Notes under the pieces: generated by a model
Seen by the model: the letters and a program-made list of their open reading frames with translations, nothing else
Databases searched by the model: none
Told to the model about the DNA's origin: nothing
Position numbers and translations under genes: made by a program
In this document: positions 55,446 to 63,589 of the stretch, piece by piece
Numbering within the stretch: the first letter of the stretch is position 1
Layout of the letters: every line of letters starts with the position of its first letter
Assembly (NCBI RefSeq): GCF_907164845.1
Contig: NZ_OU015430.1
Span: forward strand, 2,222,001 to 2,286,000
Length of the DNA: 64,000 nt
Source: Lysobacter luteus
GTDB lineage: Bacteria > Pseudomonadota > Gammaproteobacteria > Xanthomonadales > Xanthomonadaceae
Direction of reading: 5' to 3'

Positions 55446-56953
55446 CTGGCGCCCGGGCGCTCGGTGCCGACGATGGCGGCGTCGCCCTCGGCGACCGCAC
55501 CGGACACCTCGGTGAAGGAGCCGTCGCTCGCTCCGACGCGCACCGTCACCAGCTTTGGCGCGCCGTCGACCAGCAGGTACAGCGGCGCGCGGCGGGCCGC
55601 GGCGAGCGCCGCCAGCTCGCGGTCCCACGTGGCCTGCTGGGTCTCCGACAGGGTCGCCCGGAAGGCGGCGAACTGCTGGGCCAGGCGCTCCTGCATGCGC
55701 TGTCGCATCGCGTTGCCGTCCGGTGCGTCGCGGTTGCCTCCCGCGCCGCCGCGTCCGCCGAACATCGACGGGCCACCGGTCGTGGCCGGTGCCGCGGTGC
55801 GGGCCGCGGTCCGCTCGCGCAGGGCGGTTGCGGCGGCGTCGAAGGCCGCCTGCTGGGTGGCATCCAGCTCCATGCGTCCCGCCAGCCGGGCGAGGTCTTC
55901 CACGGGTCCGCCGCCGCGTGTACCCGGCGTTGCCGTAGCGGACATCTGGTCGTCGGCCGGCTTGAAGCGCAGCGCCGCATTGGGCACCCGCAACACGTCG
56001 TCGCGCCGACTGACTTCGATCTCGGCGTTGGCAGTCATGCCCGGCAGCAGCCGCTGGTCGGGGTTTTCGACCGCGACCACCACCGGGTAGGTGATCACGT
56101 TGCTGGTGTTGGTTGCCGACAGGCGCACCTGTTGCACGGTGCCGCGGAACTGGCGGTCGGGGAACGCATCGACGCTGAAACCGACGTCCTGCCCGGGTTC
56201 GACCTGGCCGATGTCGGCCTCGTCGATCGCCAGCACGATCTCCATCTTCGACAGGTCTTCGGCGATCTGGAAGAGCACCGGCGCCTGCAGGCTGGCGGCG
56301 ACGGTCTGGCCGGGCTCCACCGTGCGGGTCAGCACCACGCCGTCCACCGGCGAGCGGATCACGGTGCGGTCGAGGTTGAGCCGGGAGGTCCGGGTCGACG
56401 CGAGTTGCTGGGTGATCTGCGCGCGAGCGGCTTCCACCTGTGCGCGGGCCTGGTCGCGGGATGCGCGTGCGAGGTCGATGTCGCTGGTGGCCACCAGCTG
56501 GCGCGAACCCAGTTCGGCTTTCCGGGCGTAGTCGGCCTCGGCGTTGCGCAGAGACGCCTGCGCGGTCGCCAGGCCCGCCCGGGCCGCCGCGGCGGAGGCG
56601 TTGCCCTGGGCGATCTGTGCTTCGTAGGTGCTCGGGTCGATCCGCGCCAGCACCTGCCCCTGGCGCACCTGGTCGTTGAAGTCGGCGAGCACCTCGGTGA
56701 CCTGGCCGGAGATCTGGCTGCCGACATCGACCGTGGAGATCGCCGCCAGTGTGCCGGTCGCCGAGATGCCGACCCGGATATCGCCGCGCTCGATCGGCGC
56801 GGTCCGGTAGCCACTGGCGCTCGGGCCGGCGTCGCGCTGGAACCAGGCCAGCGCCGCGAGCACGACCAGCACCGCGGCCACCGCGACGATAAGCAGGCGA
56901 CGGCCGCGTGGGCGCGAACGGGAGGGCGAGGGGGTGGGTCGGGGTGTGCTCAT
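55442..56953 (-). CDS. MacA-like periplasmic adaptor with a Spy-like insertion
   Basis: 503 residues from ATG 56953, about 100 more than typical MacA proteins. It has an N-terminal membrane anchor (about 19-38), lipoyl halves around SQISGQVTEVLADFNDQV and RTVIRSPVDGVVL, a long alpha-hairpin of Ala-rich heptads (about 110-195) and a beta-barrel domain up to LRVPNAALRF (about 330). Residues about 337-456 are inserted in the membrane-proximal domain. They contain two LTxxQ-like elements (LDATQQAAF at 363-371 and LSETQQATW at 435-443), a Gly-rich loop and Arg/Gln-rich helices, reminiscent of Spy/CpxP chaperones. The normal fold resumes at APLYLLVDGAPKLVTV. It links the MacB-like pump to an outer-membrane channel. 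Confidence 0.85.
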   Translation of the reverse strand: MSTPRPTPSPSRSRPRGRRLLIVAVAAVLVVLAALAWFQRDAGPSASGYRTAPIERGDIRVGISATGTLAAISTVDVGSQISGQVTEVLADFNDQVRQGQVLARIDPSTYEAQIAQGNASAAAARAGLATAQASLRNAEADYARKAELGSRQLVATSDIDLARASRDQARAQVEAARAQITQQLASTRTSRLNLDRTVIRSPVDGVVLTRTVEPGQTVAASLQAPVLFQIAEDLSKMEIVLAIDEADIGQVEPGQDVGFSVDAFPDRQFRGTVQQVRLSATNTSNVITYPVVVAVENPDQRLLPGMTANAEIEVSRRDDVLRVPNAALRFKPADDQMSATATPGTRGGGPVEDLARLAGRMELDATQQAAFDAAATALRERTAARTAAPATTGGPSMFGGRGGAGGNRDAPDGNAMRQRMQERLAQQFAAFRATLSETQQATWDRELAALAAARRAPLYLLVDGAPKLVTVRVGASDGSFTEVSGAVAEGDAAIVGTERPGAR

Positions 56954-57072
56954 CGGGTCCGCGCTACGGGAAGGTCGGACTGGCAACGCACTTGCGAGGG
57001 CGCGGTTGACGTCGCGGCGCAAGCGCCGAGGTGGGGTCGCGCCATCCATTCACCCGCCGCGCTGGCGAGGAC

Positions 57073-58359
57073 CTACCCCTTGAAGCGGATGGTCGCGATC
57101 GTGCCCCGCCCGATCTCGCTTTGCAGGTGCAGCGGCCAGCCCATCCGGTCGCCGAGCCTGCGCGCGATGGACAGCCCCATGCCACTGCCGGACTCGCGGG
57201 CCGGGTCGCCCCGATAGAACGGGTCGAACGCACGCGAGAGCGTCTCCGGGTCCATCCCGATGCCGCTGTCGCGGACCTCGATCCGGTCCACTTCCAACCG
57301 TATTTCGATCTGCCCGTGGTCGGTGAAGTGGGCGGCGTTGCTGAGCAGGTTGCCGAGCATCACCGCGAGCACGTGCGGGGGCCCGAACAGCCGCGGCGAG
57401 CCGTTGTCGATGACCTCGATGGCGACCGGCTTGGAAGCCAGCAGCGGACGCACCCGCTCGACCTGGTCATCGACGATGTCGCGGACCTCGAACTCCGCGC
57501 TCTGCGGAGCGATGTCGGCCTCGCGCGCCAGTATCAGGAACGCGTCGATCACCGCCTCCATGTCGCGCCCGGCACGCTGCACGCGTGCAAGCGACCGCAG
57601 CGTCCGCGGCGAGGTGTCGGGATCGCCAAGCATCATGTCCGTCGCGACCCGGATGACCGTCAACGGCGTGCGCAACTCGTGGCTCGCATCGCGGGTGAAG
57701 TCGCGCTCGCGCTCGACGAAGTCGGCGACGCGCTCGGCCAGGCCCACCAGCGCGCGGGATAACCGGTGCACCTCGCTGCCCGCATCAGGCGGCAGCCGGC
57801 GCGGCTTGATCGCCTCGGTGTCGGGGTCGCGCGGATCCCACTTGGACACCTCGTCGGCCAGCCAGCTGACCGGCACCACCAGCCGCTTGGAGGTGCGGTA
57901 GGTCAGCCACGAGATCAGGTAGGTCGCCAGCAGCGAAAGCAGCAGCGAGACCAGCGCGGTGACCAGGATCGCCCGGTCGATGTGGCTGGCATCGAAGGTG
58001 AGGTAGAACGTCCCCTCCGGGCGGCGGTCGACCAGTACGTCGAGGTGGTCGGTCGAACCGAACAGCTGGCGCTGGTACATCCCCGGCGCGGACTCGCGCA
58101 GCTCGCGCGGCACGTGGCGATCGCCCGGCTGGCCGGGTACCACGTAACCGGTCATCCTCGACGTGCGGGGGAGCGGGTAGGTCGGGCTGGCCTCGCGGCC
58201 GGTCCAGAACAGGTCGGCCTCGCGCTGCATCCGCTCCACCACGATGCCGTGGCGCACGCCCATGCCCGCCAGCAGTACGCCAGCGGTGATCACGATGCTG
58301 CCCAGGATGGCCTGCAGGATGAAGGCCAGCTTGATCCTGCGCGGAAGACCCTGGGTCAT
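57073..58359 (-). CDS. Two-component sensor histidine kinase
   Basis: 428 residues. Membrane spans at about 11-32 and 128-152 flank a periplasmic sensor of about 95 residues. A HAMP-like region leads to the dimerisation domain with phospho-acceptor His227 (DASHELRTPLTV), then the ATPase domain with N-box NLLSNAAHFT, G1 VRDSGIGMD, and G2 GSGMGLSIARRLG. It starts 16 bp after the response regulator gene. The next gene downstream is the MacA-like adaptor, so the pair probably controls the efflux genes. The signal it senses is unknown. Confidence 0.94.
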   Translation of the reverse strand: MTQGLPRRIKLAFILQAILGSIVITAGVLLAGMGVRHGIVVERMQREADLFWTGREASPTYPLPRTSRMTGYVVPGQPGDRHVPRELRESAPGMYQRQLFGSTDHLDVLVDRRPEGTFYLTFDASHIDRAILVTALVSLLLSLLATYLISWLTYRTSKRLVVPVSWLADEVSKWDPRDPDTEAIKPRRLPPDAGSEVHRLSRALVGLAERVADFVERERDFTRDASHELRTPLTVIRVATDMMLGDPDTSPRTLRSLARVQRAGRDMEAVIDAFLILAREADIAPQSAEFEVRDIVDDQVERVRPLLASKPVAIEVIDNGSPRLFGPPHVLAVMLGNLLSNAAHFTDHGQIEIRLEVDRIEVRDSGIGMDPETLSRAFDPFYRGDPARESGSGMGLSIARRLGDRMGWPLHLQSEIGRGTIATIRFKG

Positions 58360-58375
58360 GGAACGTGCACTGCCT

Positions 58376-59086
58376 TCACTCGGGCGGCTGTGAAATGTCC
58401 GCCACGCGGTAGCCGGCCGACTGCACGGTGTGCAGCAACTGCTTGTCGAAAGGCTTGTCGATGGTCTTGCGCAGGTTGTACAGATGGCTGCGCAGCGTGT
58501 CGGAATCCGGCAGGCCGTTGCCCCAGATCTCGCGCTCGATCTCCTGGCGGCTGACCACGCGCGGCGATTCGCGCATCAGGATGGTCAGCAGGCGCAGGCC
58601 GATCGGGGAAAGCTGCAGCTCGCTGCCGCCGCGGGTGACCCGCAGGCTGGCCGGGTCGAGCACCAGGTCCGCCACCTTGAGCACCTCGCCGCCGACCTGG
58701 CGACGCTCGCGACGGATCAGCGCGCGCAGGCGGGCCTCCAGTTCCTGGATCGCGAACGGTTTGGTCAGGTAGTCGTCGGCGCCGGCGGACAGGCCGGTCA
58801 GCTTTTCGTCGAGCGTGTCGCGCGCGGTCAGCATCAGCACCGGCGTGGACTTGCGCGCTTCCTCGCGCAGGCGCTTGCACACTTCCACGCCGTCCAGGCG
58901 CGGCAGCATGAGGTCGAGCACGATTACGTCGTAGCTGTTCTCGGCGGCCAGGCGGTAACCATCGAGACCATCGGCGGCGAAGTCGACCTCGAAGCCACGG
59001 CTCTCGAGGTACTCGCCCACCATTTCGGAAATGTTGCGATTGTCCTCCACGATGAGGACCAGACCACCATCACGCGTGCCCTGCAT
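58376..59086 (-). CDS. OmpR/PhoB-type response regulator
   Basis: 236 residues. The receiver domain has acidic residues E14/D15 (LIVEDNRN), phospho-acceptor Asp58 (DVIVLDLMLPRLDGVEV) and the Lys of YLTKPF. The C-terminal winged-helix domain contains GLRLLTILMRESPRVVSRQEIE and SHLYNLRKTIDK. It activates or represses genes by binding direct repeats. It heads the kinase/adaptor/ABC transporter run, with a palindrome and CCTTCAC repeats upstream. Upstream on the same strand lies mazG, 75 bp away. Confidence 0.95.
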   Translation of the reverse strand: MQGTRDGGLVLIVEDNRNISEMVGEYLESRGFEVDFAADGLDGYRLAAENSYDVIVLDLMLPRLDGVEVCKRLREEARKSTPVLMLTARDTLDEKLTGLSAGADDYLTKPFAIQELEARLRALIRRERRQVGGEVLKVADLVLDPASLRVTRGGSELQLSPIGLRLLTILMRESPRVVSRQEIEREIWGNGLPDSDTLRSHLYNLRKTIDKPFDKQLLHTVQSAGYRVADISQPPE

Positions 59087-59099
59087 TGGGTTGCCTCCA

Positions 59100-59149
59100 C
59101 CTTCAGTTTTGTGAAGGCTGCCGATCCGCAGGTAGACGCACCGTGAAGG
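59100..59149. promoter_or_regulatory. CCTTCAC repeats upstream of the response regulator gene
   Basis: A palindrome CCTTCA-N6-TGAAGG spans 59100-59117. Read on the minus strand, CCTTCAC occurs at 59117-59111 and again at 59149-59143, a 32-bp period. OmpR-family regulators bind direct repeats of about this size, so this may be an autoregulatory site. The repeat is seen; the function is inferred. Confidence 0.45.
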
Positions 59150-59161
59150 CGTTGCTGAACG

Positions 59162-59986
59162 TCAACCGGGACGCCGCTCGCGCGCCTTCACGCGTTGCCA
59201 GACCGCTTCCTGTTGCTCCAGTGAGCGGGTCGACAGCGGCCGCTGTTCCTCTTCCGCCAGCGCTTCCATGGCGCGGAAACGCCGCTCGAACTTGCCGTTG
59301 GCGCGGCGCAGCGCGTTGCCGACATCCACGCCTGCGTGGCGCGCCAGGTTGGCCGCGACGAACAGCAGGTCGCCGATCTCGTCTTCGAGGCGATCGCGCG
59401 CGTCCGGATCACCGGCCGACAGCGCATCGAACTCAGACCGCACCTCGTCGATCTCCTCGTGCAGCTTGGCGATCACCGGCGCCGGACCGGGCCAGTCGAA
59501 GCCGACCCGTGCCGCGCGCTTCTGCAGCTTCACCGCACGCTGCCACTCCGGCAGGCCGCGCGAAATCCCGGCCAGCGCCGACGTGTCTTCCGCCCCCGCC
59601 GCTTCGCGCTCGCGGCGCTTGTGCTCCTCCCACGCCACGGTCTGCGCATCGGCATCAGCGACCGCCTCGTCGCCGAACACGTGCGGATGCCGGCGCACCA
59701 TCTTGTCGCTGATCGCGGCCACCACGTCGTCGAAGTCGAACGCGCCCTGCTCCTGCGCCATGCGTGCATGGAAGACCACCTGCAGCAACAGGTCGCCGAG
59801 CTCGTCGCGCAGGTCGCCCAGGTCGTTGCGGTCGATCGCGTCGGCGACTTCGTACGCCTCCTCGATTGTGTACGGCGCAATCGTGGCGAAGGTCTGCTCC
59901 ACGTCCCAGGGGCAGCCGGCCTCCGGGTCGCGCAGACGCACCATGATGTCGAGCAGGCGCCGGATGTCGCGGTCGGGCGCGGTCAT
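59162..59986 (-). CDS. mazG: Nucleoside triphosphate pyrophosphohydrolase MazG
   Basis: 274 residues with two MazG domains. The first (about 5-110) holds PWDVEQTFATIAPYTIEEAYE, the EExxE-type metal site and DELGDLLLQVVFHARMA; the second (about 150-260) holds KLHEEIDEVRSEFDAL and EDEIGDLLFVAANLARH. It hydrolyses all NTPs and removes damaged nucleotides; in E. coli it also tunes ppGpp. It follows cysQ by 4 bp and closes the nudE-cysQ-mazG group. Confidence 0.96.
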   Translation of the reverse strand: MTAPDRDIRRLLDIMVRLRDPEAGCPWDVEQTFATIAPYTIEEAYEVADAIDRNDLGDLRDELGDLLLQVVFHARMAQEQGAFDFDDVVAAISDKMVRRHPHVFGDEAVADADAQTVAWEEHKRREREAAGAEDTSALAGISRGLPEWQRAVKLQKRAARVGFDWPGPAPVIAKLHEEIDEVRSEFDALSAGDPDARDRLEDEIGDLLFVAANLARHAGVDVGNALRRANGKFERRFRAMEALAEEEQRPLSTRSLEQQEAVWQRVKARERRPG

Positions 59987-59990
59987 GCGG

Positions 59991-60791
59991 TCACAGGCCG
60001 GCCCAGCGGCGCCACGGCAGCGCGGGGTCGCCGAGCGCGATGAACTCGCCGTTGAGCAGGCTGTCGCGCTGGTTGTAGCGGAACGGCCGCCCCTGCAGGT
60101 CGATCACGCAACCGCCGGCGCCTTCCAGCACGGCCTGCGCGGCGGCAGTGTCCCACTCGCTGGTCGGGCCGAAGCGCGGGTAGACGTCGATGTCGCCTTG
60201 GGCGATGGCGCAGAACTTGAGCGACGAGCCCAGCCCGACCGGCTCGGTCCGGCCCATGCGTTCGATGAAATCGTTGCTGCGCTGGTCGCGGTGCGAGCGG
60301 CTTGCGGCGACGCGCAGTGGCGCCGTCGGTGGTCGACGCGTCGACACCGGCCGGTCATCGCCATCGCCGTCGCGCCGGAACGCGCCCAGCGCCGCGCCGC
60401 CGTGCCACAGCGCTCCGGTGACCGGTGCCTGCACCACGCCGAACGTCGCCACGCCATCCTCGATCAGCGCAATGTTGACGGTGAACTCGCCGTTGCGCTT
60501 GACGAACTCCCGGGTGCCGTCAAGCGGGTCGACCAGCCAGAAGCGAGCCCACTCGCGGCGTTGCGCGGTGGTGATGCCTGCCGACTCCTCCGACAGCACC
60601 GGGATGCCGGGGTCCAGCCGTGCCAGGCCGTCGACGATGCAGTGATGCGCGGCAAGGTCGGCGGCGGTGAGCGGCGAGCGGTCGTCCTTGTGGCGGACCG
60701 CGAACTCGCTGTCGTAGACCTCGAGGATCCTGCCGGCGGCTTCGCGCGCGACCGCAATGGCGCCTTCGCGCAGTGTCACGTCGTTCGTCAT
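59991..60791 (-). CDS. cysQ: 3'(2'),5'-bisphosphate nucleotidase CysQ
   Basis: 266 residues from ATG 60791. The inositol-monophosphatase-fold metal site is present: EESAGI, DPLDGTREFVKRNGEF (two Asp and Glu/Thr ligands), and TSEWDTAAAQAVLEGAGG near the end. It converts PAP (from sulfate assimilation and holo-ACP formation) to AMP. Its start overlaps the nudE stop by 4 bp. A longer in-frame opening to 60893 runs inside nudE and was not used. Confidence 0.95.
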   Translation of the reverse strand: MTNDVTLREGAIAVAREAAGRILEVYDSEFAVRHKDDRSPLTAADLAAHHCIVDGLARLDPGIPVLSEESAGITTAQRREWARFWLVDPLDGTREFVKRNGEFTVNIALIEDGVATFGVVQAPVTGALWHGGAALGAFRRDGDGDDRPVSTRRPPTAPLRVAASRSHRDQRSNDFIERMGRTEPVGLGSSLKFCAIAQGDIDVYPRFGPTSEWDTAAAQAVLEGAGGCVIDLQGRPFRYNQRDSLLNGEFIALGDPALPWRRWAGL

Positions 60792-61333
60792 TTGTTTCGC
60801 AACCACTCTCTTGCAATGAACAGCGCCGCGATGCTGCGGCCCTCGGAAAAATCCTCGCGCAGGATCAGCTGGTCGAGCGCGTCCAACCTCCACGGCACCG
60901 GCTCCAGCGGTTCTGGCTCGTCGCCTGGCAGCCGCTCGGGGTACAGGTCGCGTGCCAGCACGAGGTGGGTGACGTGGCTCATGTAGGTCGGCGCCAGCGT
61001 GAGTTCACGCAGCGCCAACAGCGAGCGCGCCCCATAACCGGCCTCTTCCTTGAGCTCGCGATCGGCCGCCTGCAGCGGCGTCTCGCCGGCATCGATGCGG
61101 CCTTTCACCAGCCCCAGTTCGTAGCGGTGGACGCCGGCGGCATACTCGCGCACCAGCAGCACCGTTTCCGCATCGAGCATCGGCACGACCACCACCGCAC
61201 CGTGTCCGCGGCCGTGCAGGCGCTGGAACTGGCGACGCTCACCGTTGCTGAATTCCAGGTCGACATGGTCGACCCGGTACGGACCGGTCTCCTCGGTGAC
61301 CACCCGGTGGATGACCGGCAACGCCCGGCTCAT
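60788..61333 (-). CDS. nudE: ADP compounds hydrolase NudE
   Basis: 181 residues. The Nudix box is complete: GRIDAGETPLQAADRELKEEAGY with G-x5-E-x7-RE-x2-EE-x-G spacing. Further landmarks are VVPMLDAETVLLVREYAAG and LTLAPTYMSHVTHLVLARDL, as in E. coli NudE, which hydrolyses ADP-ribose, NADH and Ap3A. It is the first gene of nudE-cysQ-mazG, an operon of three nucleotide-metabolite sanitation enzymes, and is divergent from bioA (65 bp between starts). Confidence 0.95.
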   Translation of the reverse strand: MSRALPVIHRVVTEETGPYRVDHVDLEFSNGERRQFQRLHGRGHGAVVVVPMLDAETVLLVREYAAGVHRYELGLVKGRIDAGETPLQAADRELKEEAGYGARSLLALRELTLAPTYMSHVTHLVLARDLYPERLPGDEPEPLEPVPWRLDALDQLILREDFSEGRSIAALFIAREWLRNK

Positions 61334-61398
61334 CGCCGGCGCTCCCCGGCCATGGGTGCCGGCAGGCCGCGCGACCGGCGACAGGGGATAATGGCGGG

Positions 61399-62829
61399 AT
61401 GCAGAAGACCAGTCACGATGCCGCGATGCTAGCAGAGCAACATCGCACCCCTTCGTCCGCCGAGGCCTGGCGCGACCGCGACCTGGCGGTGCTTTGGCAC
61501 CCGTGCACGCAGATGAGCGAGCACCCCGACACCCTGCCCCTGCTGCCGATCGAGCGCGGCGAGGGACCGTGGCTGATCGGCCGCGACGGCCGGCGCTACC
61601 TCGACGCGGTGAGCAGTTGGTGGGTCAACCTGTTCGGCCACGCCGAGCCGCGCATCGGGGCGGCGATCGCCGCGCAGGCGACCACGCTGCAGCACGTGAT
61701 CCTGGCCGGCTGCTCGCACGCGCCGGCGGTCGAACTGGCCGAGCGCCTGCTGGCGATCGCACCGCGGGAGCCCTCGCGGCCGCCGCTGTCGAAGGTGTTC
61801 TACGCCGACAACGGCTCGGCCGGGGTCGAGGTCGCCTTGAAGATGGCGTTCCACTGGTTCCGCAACCGCGGCGAGCCGCGCCGGACCAAGTTCGTTGCAC
61901 TCGAGGGTGGCTACCACGGCGAGACGCTCGGTGCACTGGCGGTCGGCGACGTGCCGCTGTACCGCCGGGTCTACGCGCCGCTGCTGTGCGAAGCGCTGTT
62001 CACCCCTTCGCCCGATGCGTACCTGGCACGCGACGGACAGAGCGCCGCCGACCACGCCGAGGACGCCGCCGACGCGCTCGCGCGGCTGCTCGACCACCAT
62101 GCTGGCGAGGTCTGCGCGATGATCCTCGAGCCGCGCGTGCAGTGCGCCGGTGGCATGCGCATGCACAACCCGGTCTACCTCAAGCGCGTGCGGGAACTGT
62201 GCGACGTCCACGGCATCTTCCTGATCGCCGACGAGATCGCGGTCGGGTTCGGTCGCACCGGCACCATGTTCGCCTGCGAGCAGGCCGGCATCGCCCCCGA
62301 CCTGCTGTGCCTGTCCAAGGGCCTCACCGGGGGCAGCCTGCCCCTGGCCGCCGTACTGGCGACCCAGGAACTGTACGACGGCTTCCTCGACACGTCCCGC
62401 GAGAAGGCCTTCCTGCATTCGCACAGCTACACCGGCAATCCGCTGGCCTGCGCGGCGGCACTCGCCACGCTGGACATCTTCGCGTCCGACGACGTGGTCG
62501 AACGCAACCGCGGCACCGCCGCGAAGATGGCGTCGCTGGCGGCGCCGCTGGCCGCGCACCGGCATGTCGCCGACGTCCGCCAGGCCGGCATGATCGTGGC
62601 ATTCGAACTCGCACGCGACGGCAACCGCGCCACTCCGTTCGACGCCGCGGCGCGGGTCGGTCTGCACGCCTACCGCGCCGCGCTCGACCGCGGCGTGCTG
62701 CTGCGTCCGCTGGGCGACGTCCTTTACTGGATGCCGCCATACACCATCGACGACGACGCGCTGGCGCTCATGGCCGAGACGACCTCGGCGGTCATCGACA
62801 TCGCGACGGAGCAGGCCTCATGCGGCTGA
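61399..62829 (+). CDS. bioA: Adenosylmethionine-8-amino-7-oxononanoate aminotransferase BioA
   Basis: 476 residues (about 45 longer than E. coli BioA, mostly at the N-terminus). PLP-enzyme landmarks include LWHPCTQMSEH, SSWWVNLFGHAEPRI, FYADNGSAGVEVALKMAFHW, ADEIAVGFGRTGTMFACEQ and the PLP lysine in LCLSKGLTGGSLPLAAV. It forms 7,8-diaminopelargonate in biotin synthesis, using SAM as amino donor. Its last codons overlap the rsmE start by 10 bp. The other bio genes are not in the window. An alternative start is ATG 61426. Confidence 0.96.
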   Translation: MQKTSHDAAMLAEQHRTPSSAEAWRDRDLAVLWHPCTQMSEHPDTLPLLPIERGEGPWLIGRDGRRYLDAVSSWWVNLFGHAEPRIGAAIAAQATTLQHVILAGCSHAPAVELAERLLAIAPREPSRPPLSKVFYADNGSAGVEVALKMAFHWFRNRGEPRRTKFVALEGGYHGETLGALAVGDVPLYRRVYAPLLCEALFTPSPDAYLARDGQSAADHAEDAADALARLLDHHAGEVCAMILEPRVQCAGGMRMHNPVYLKRVRELCDVHGIFLIADEIAVGFGRTGTMFACEQAGIAPDLLCLSKGLTGGSLPLAAVLATQELYDGFLDTSREKAFLHSHSYTGNPLACAAALATLDIFASDDVVERNRGTAAKMASLAAPLAAHRHVADVRQAGMIVAFELARDGNRATPFDAAARVGLHAYRAALDRGVLLRPLGDVLYWMPPYTIDDDALALMAETTSAVIDIATEQASCG

Positions 62830-63557
62830 CCCGGCTGTACGTCGACCTGCCGTTGCCGCCGGACGCTGAAGTCGCGCTGCCGGAAGGACCGGCGGGGCAC
62901 CTCACCCGCGTGCTCCGGCTGGGGCCCGGGGACGCATGCGTGCTGTTCAATGGCGACGGCTTCGACCGCGCCGCGACGGTGGCGTCGGTCGGCAAGCGCG
63001 AGGTCCTCGTCCGCATCGGCGAGGCGACCGTGGCCGACCGCGAATCGCCGCTGCGGATCGGGCTGCTGCAGGGCATCGCACGCGGCGAGAAGATGGACCT
63101 CATCCTGCAGAAGGCGACCGAGCTCGGCGTCGACCACGTGATCCCCGTGAGCTCGCAACGCAGCGAGGTCAAGCTGGACGCGGCGCGGGCCGACAAGCGG
63201 CTGGCCCACTGGCGAAGCGTGGTGGCCGCCGGCTGCGAACAGAGCGGGCGCGCGCGGGTGCCCACCGTCTCATCGCCGGCGCCACTCGCCGCCGCGCTGG
63301 ATGGCTTGCCCGCAGGTGGCCTGCGGTTGTTGCTGGATCCCGCGGGCGGGCTAGCGCTGCCGACGCTGGCGGTCGAGGCCGGCCAGCCGGTGTACCTGGC
63401 GGTCGGGCCGGAGGGTGGATGGTCGCCGCTCGACCGCGAGCAACTGCATGCAGCGGGCTTCCAAGGGCTGCGCCTGGGGCCGCGCATCCTTCGGACGGAA
63501 ACCGCCGGACTGGCGGCGATCGCGGCCCTGCAGGCGCGCTTCGGCGATCTGTGCTGA
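62820..63557 (+). CDS. rsmE: 16S rRNA (uracil1498-N3)-methyltransferase RsmE
   Basis: 245 residues from ATG 62820, overlapping bioA by 10 bp. The N-terminal PUA-like domain holds LPEGPAGHLTRVLRLGPGD. The SPOUT methyltransferase domain has GEKMDLILQKATELGV, the AVGPEGGWSPLDRE motif and the knot ending LRLGPRILRTETAGLAAIAAL. It methylates U1498 near the decoding centre of 16S rRNA. It is convergent with the CheW-domain gene (33 bp between stops). Confidence 0.96.
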   Translation: MRLTRLYVDLPLPPDAEVALPEGPAGHLTRVLRLGPGDACVLFNGDGFDRAATVASVGKREVLVRIGEATVADRESPLRIGLLQGIARGEKMDLILQKATELGVDHVIPVSSQRSEVKLDAARADKRLAHWRSVVAAGCEQSGRARVPTVSSPAPLAAALDGLPAGGLRLLLDPAGGLALPTLAVEAGQPVYLAVGPEGGWSPLDREQLHAAGFQGLRLGPRILRTETAGLAAIAALQARFGDLC

Positions 63558-63589
63558 GTCGCCCCGGGACGACCGGCGGCTTAGGTGCT

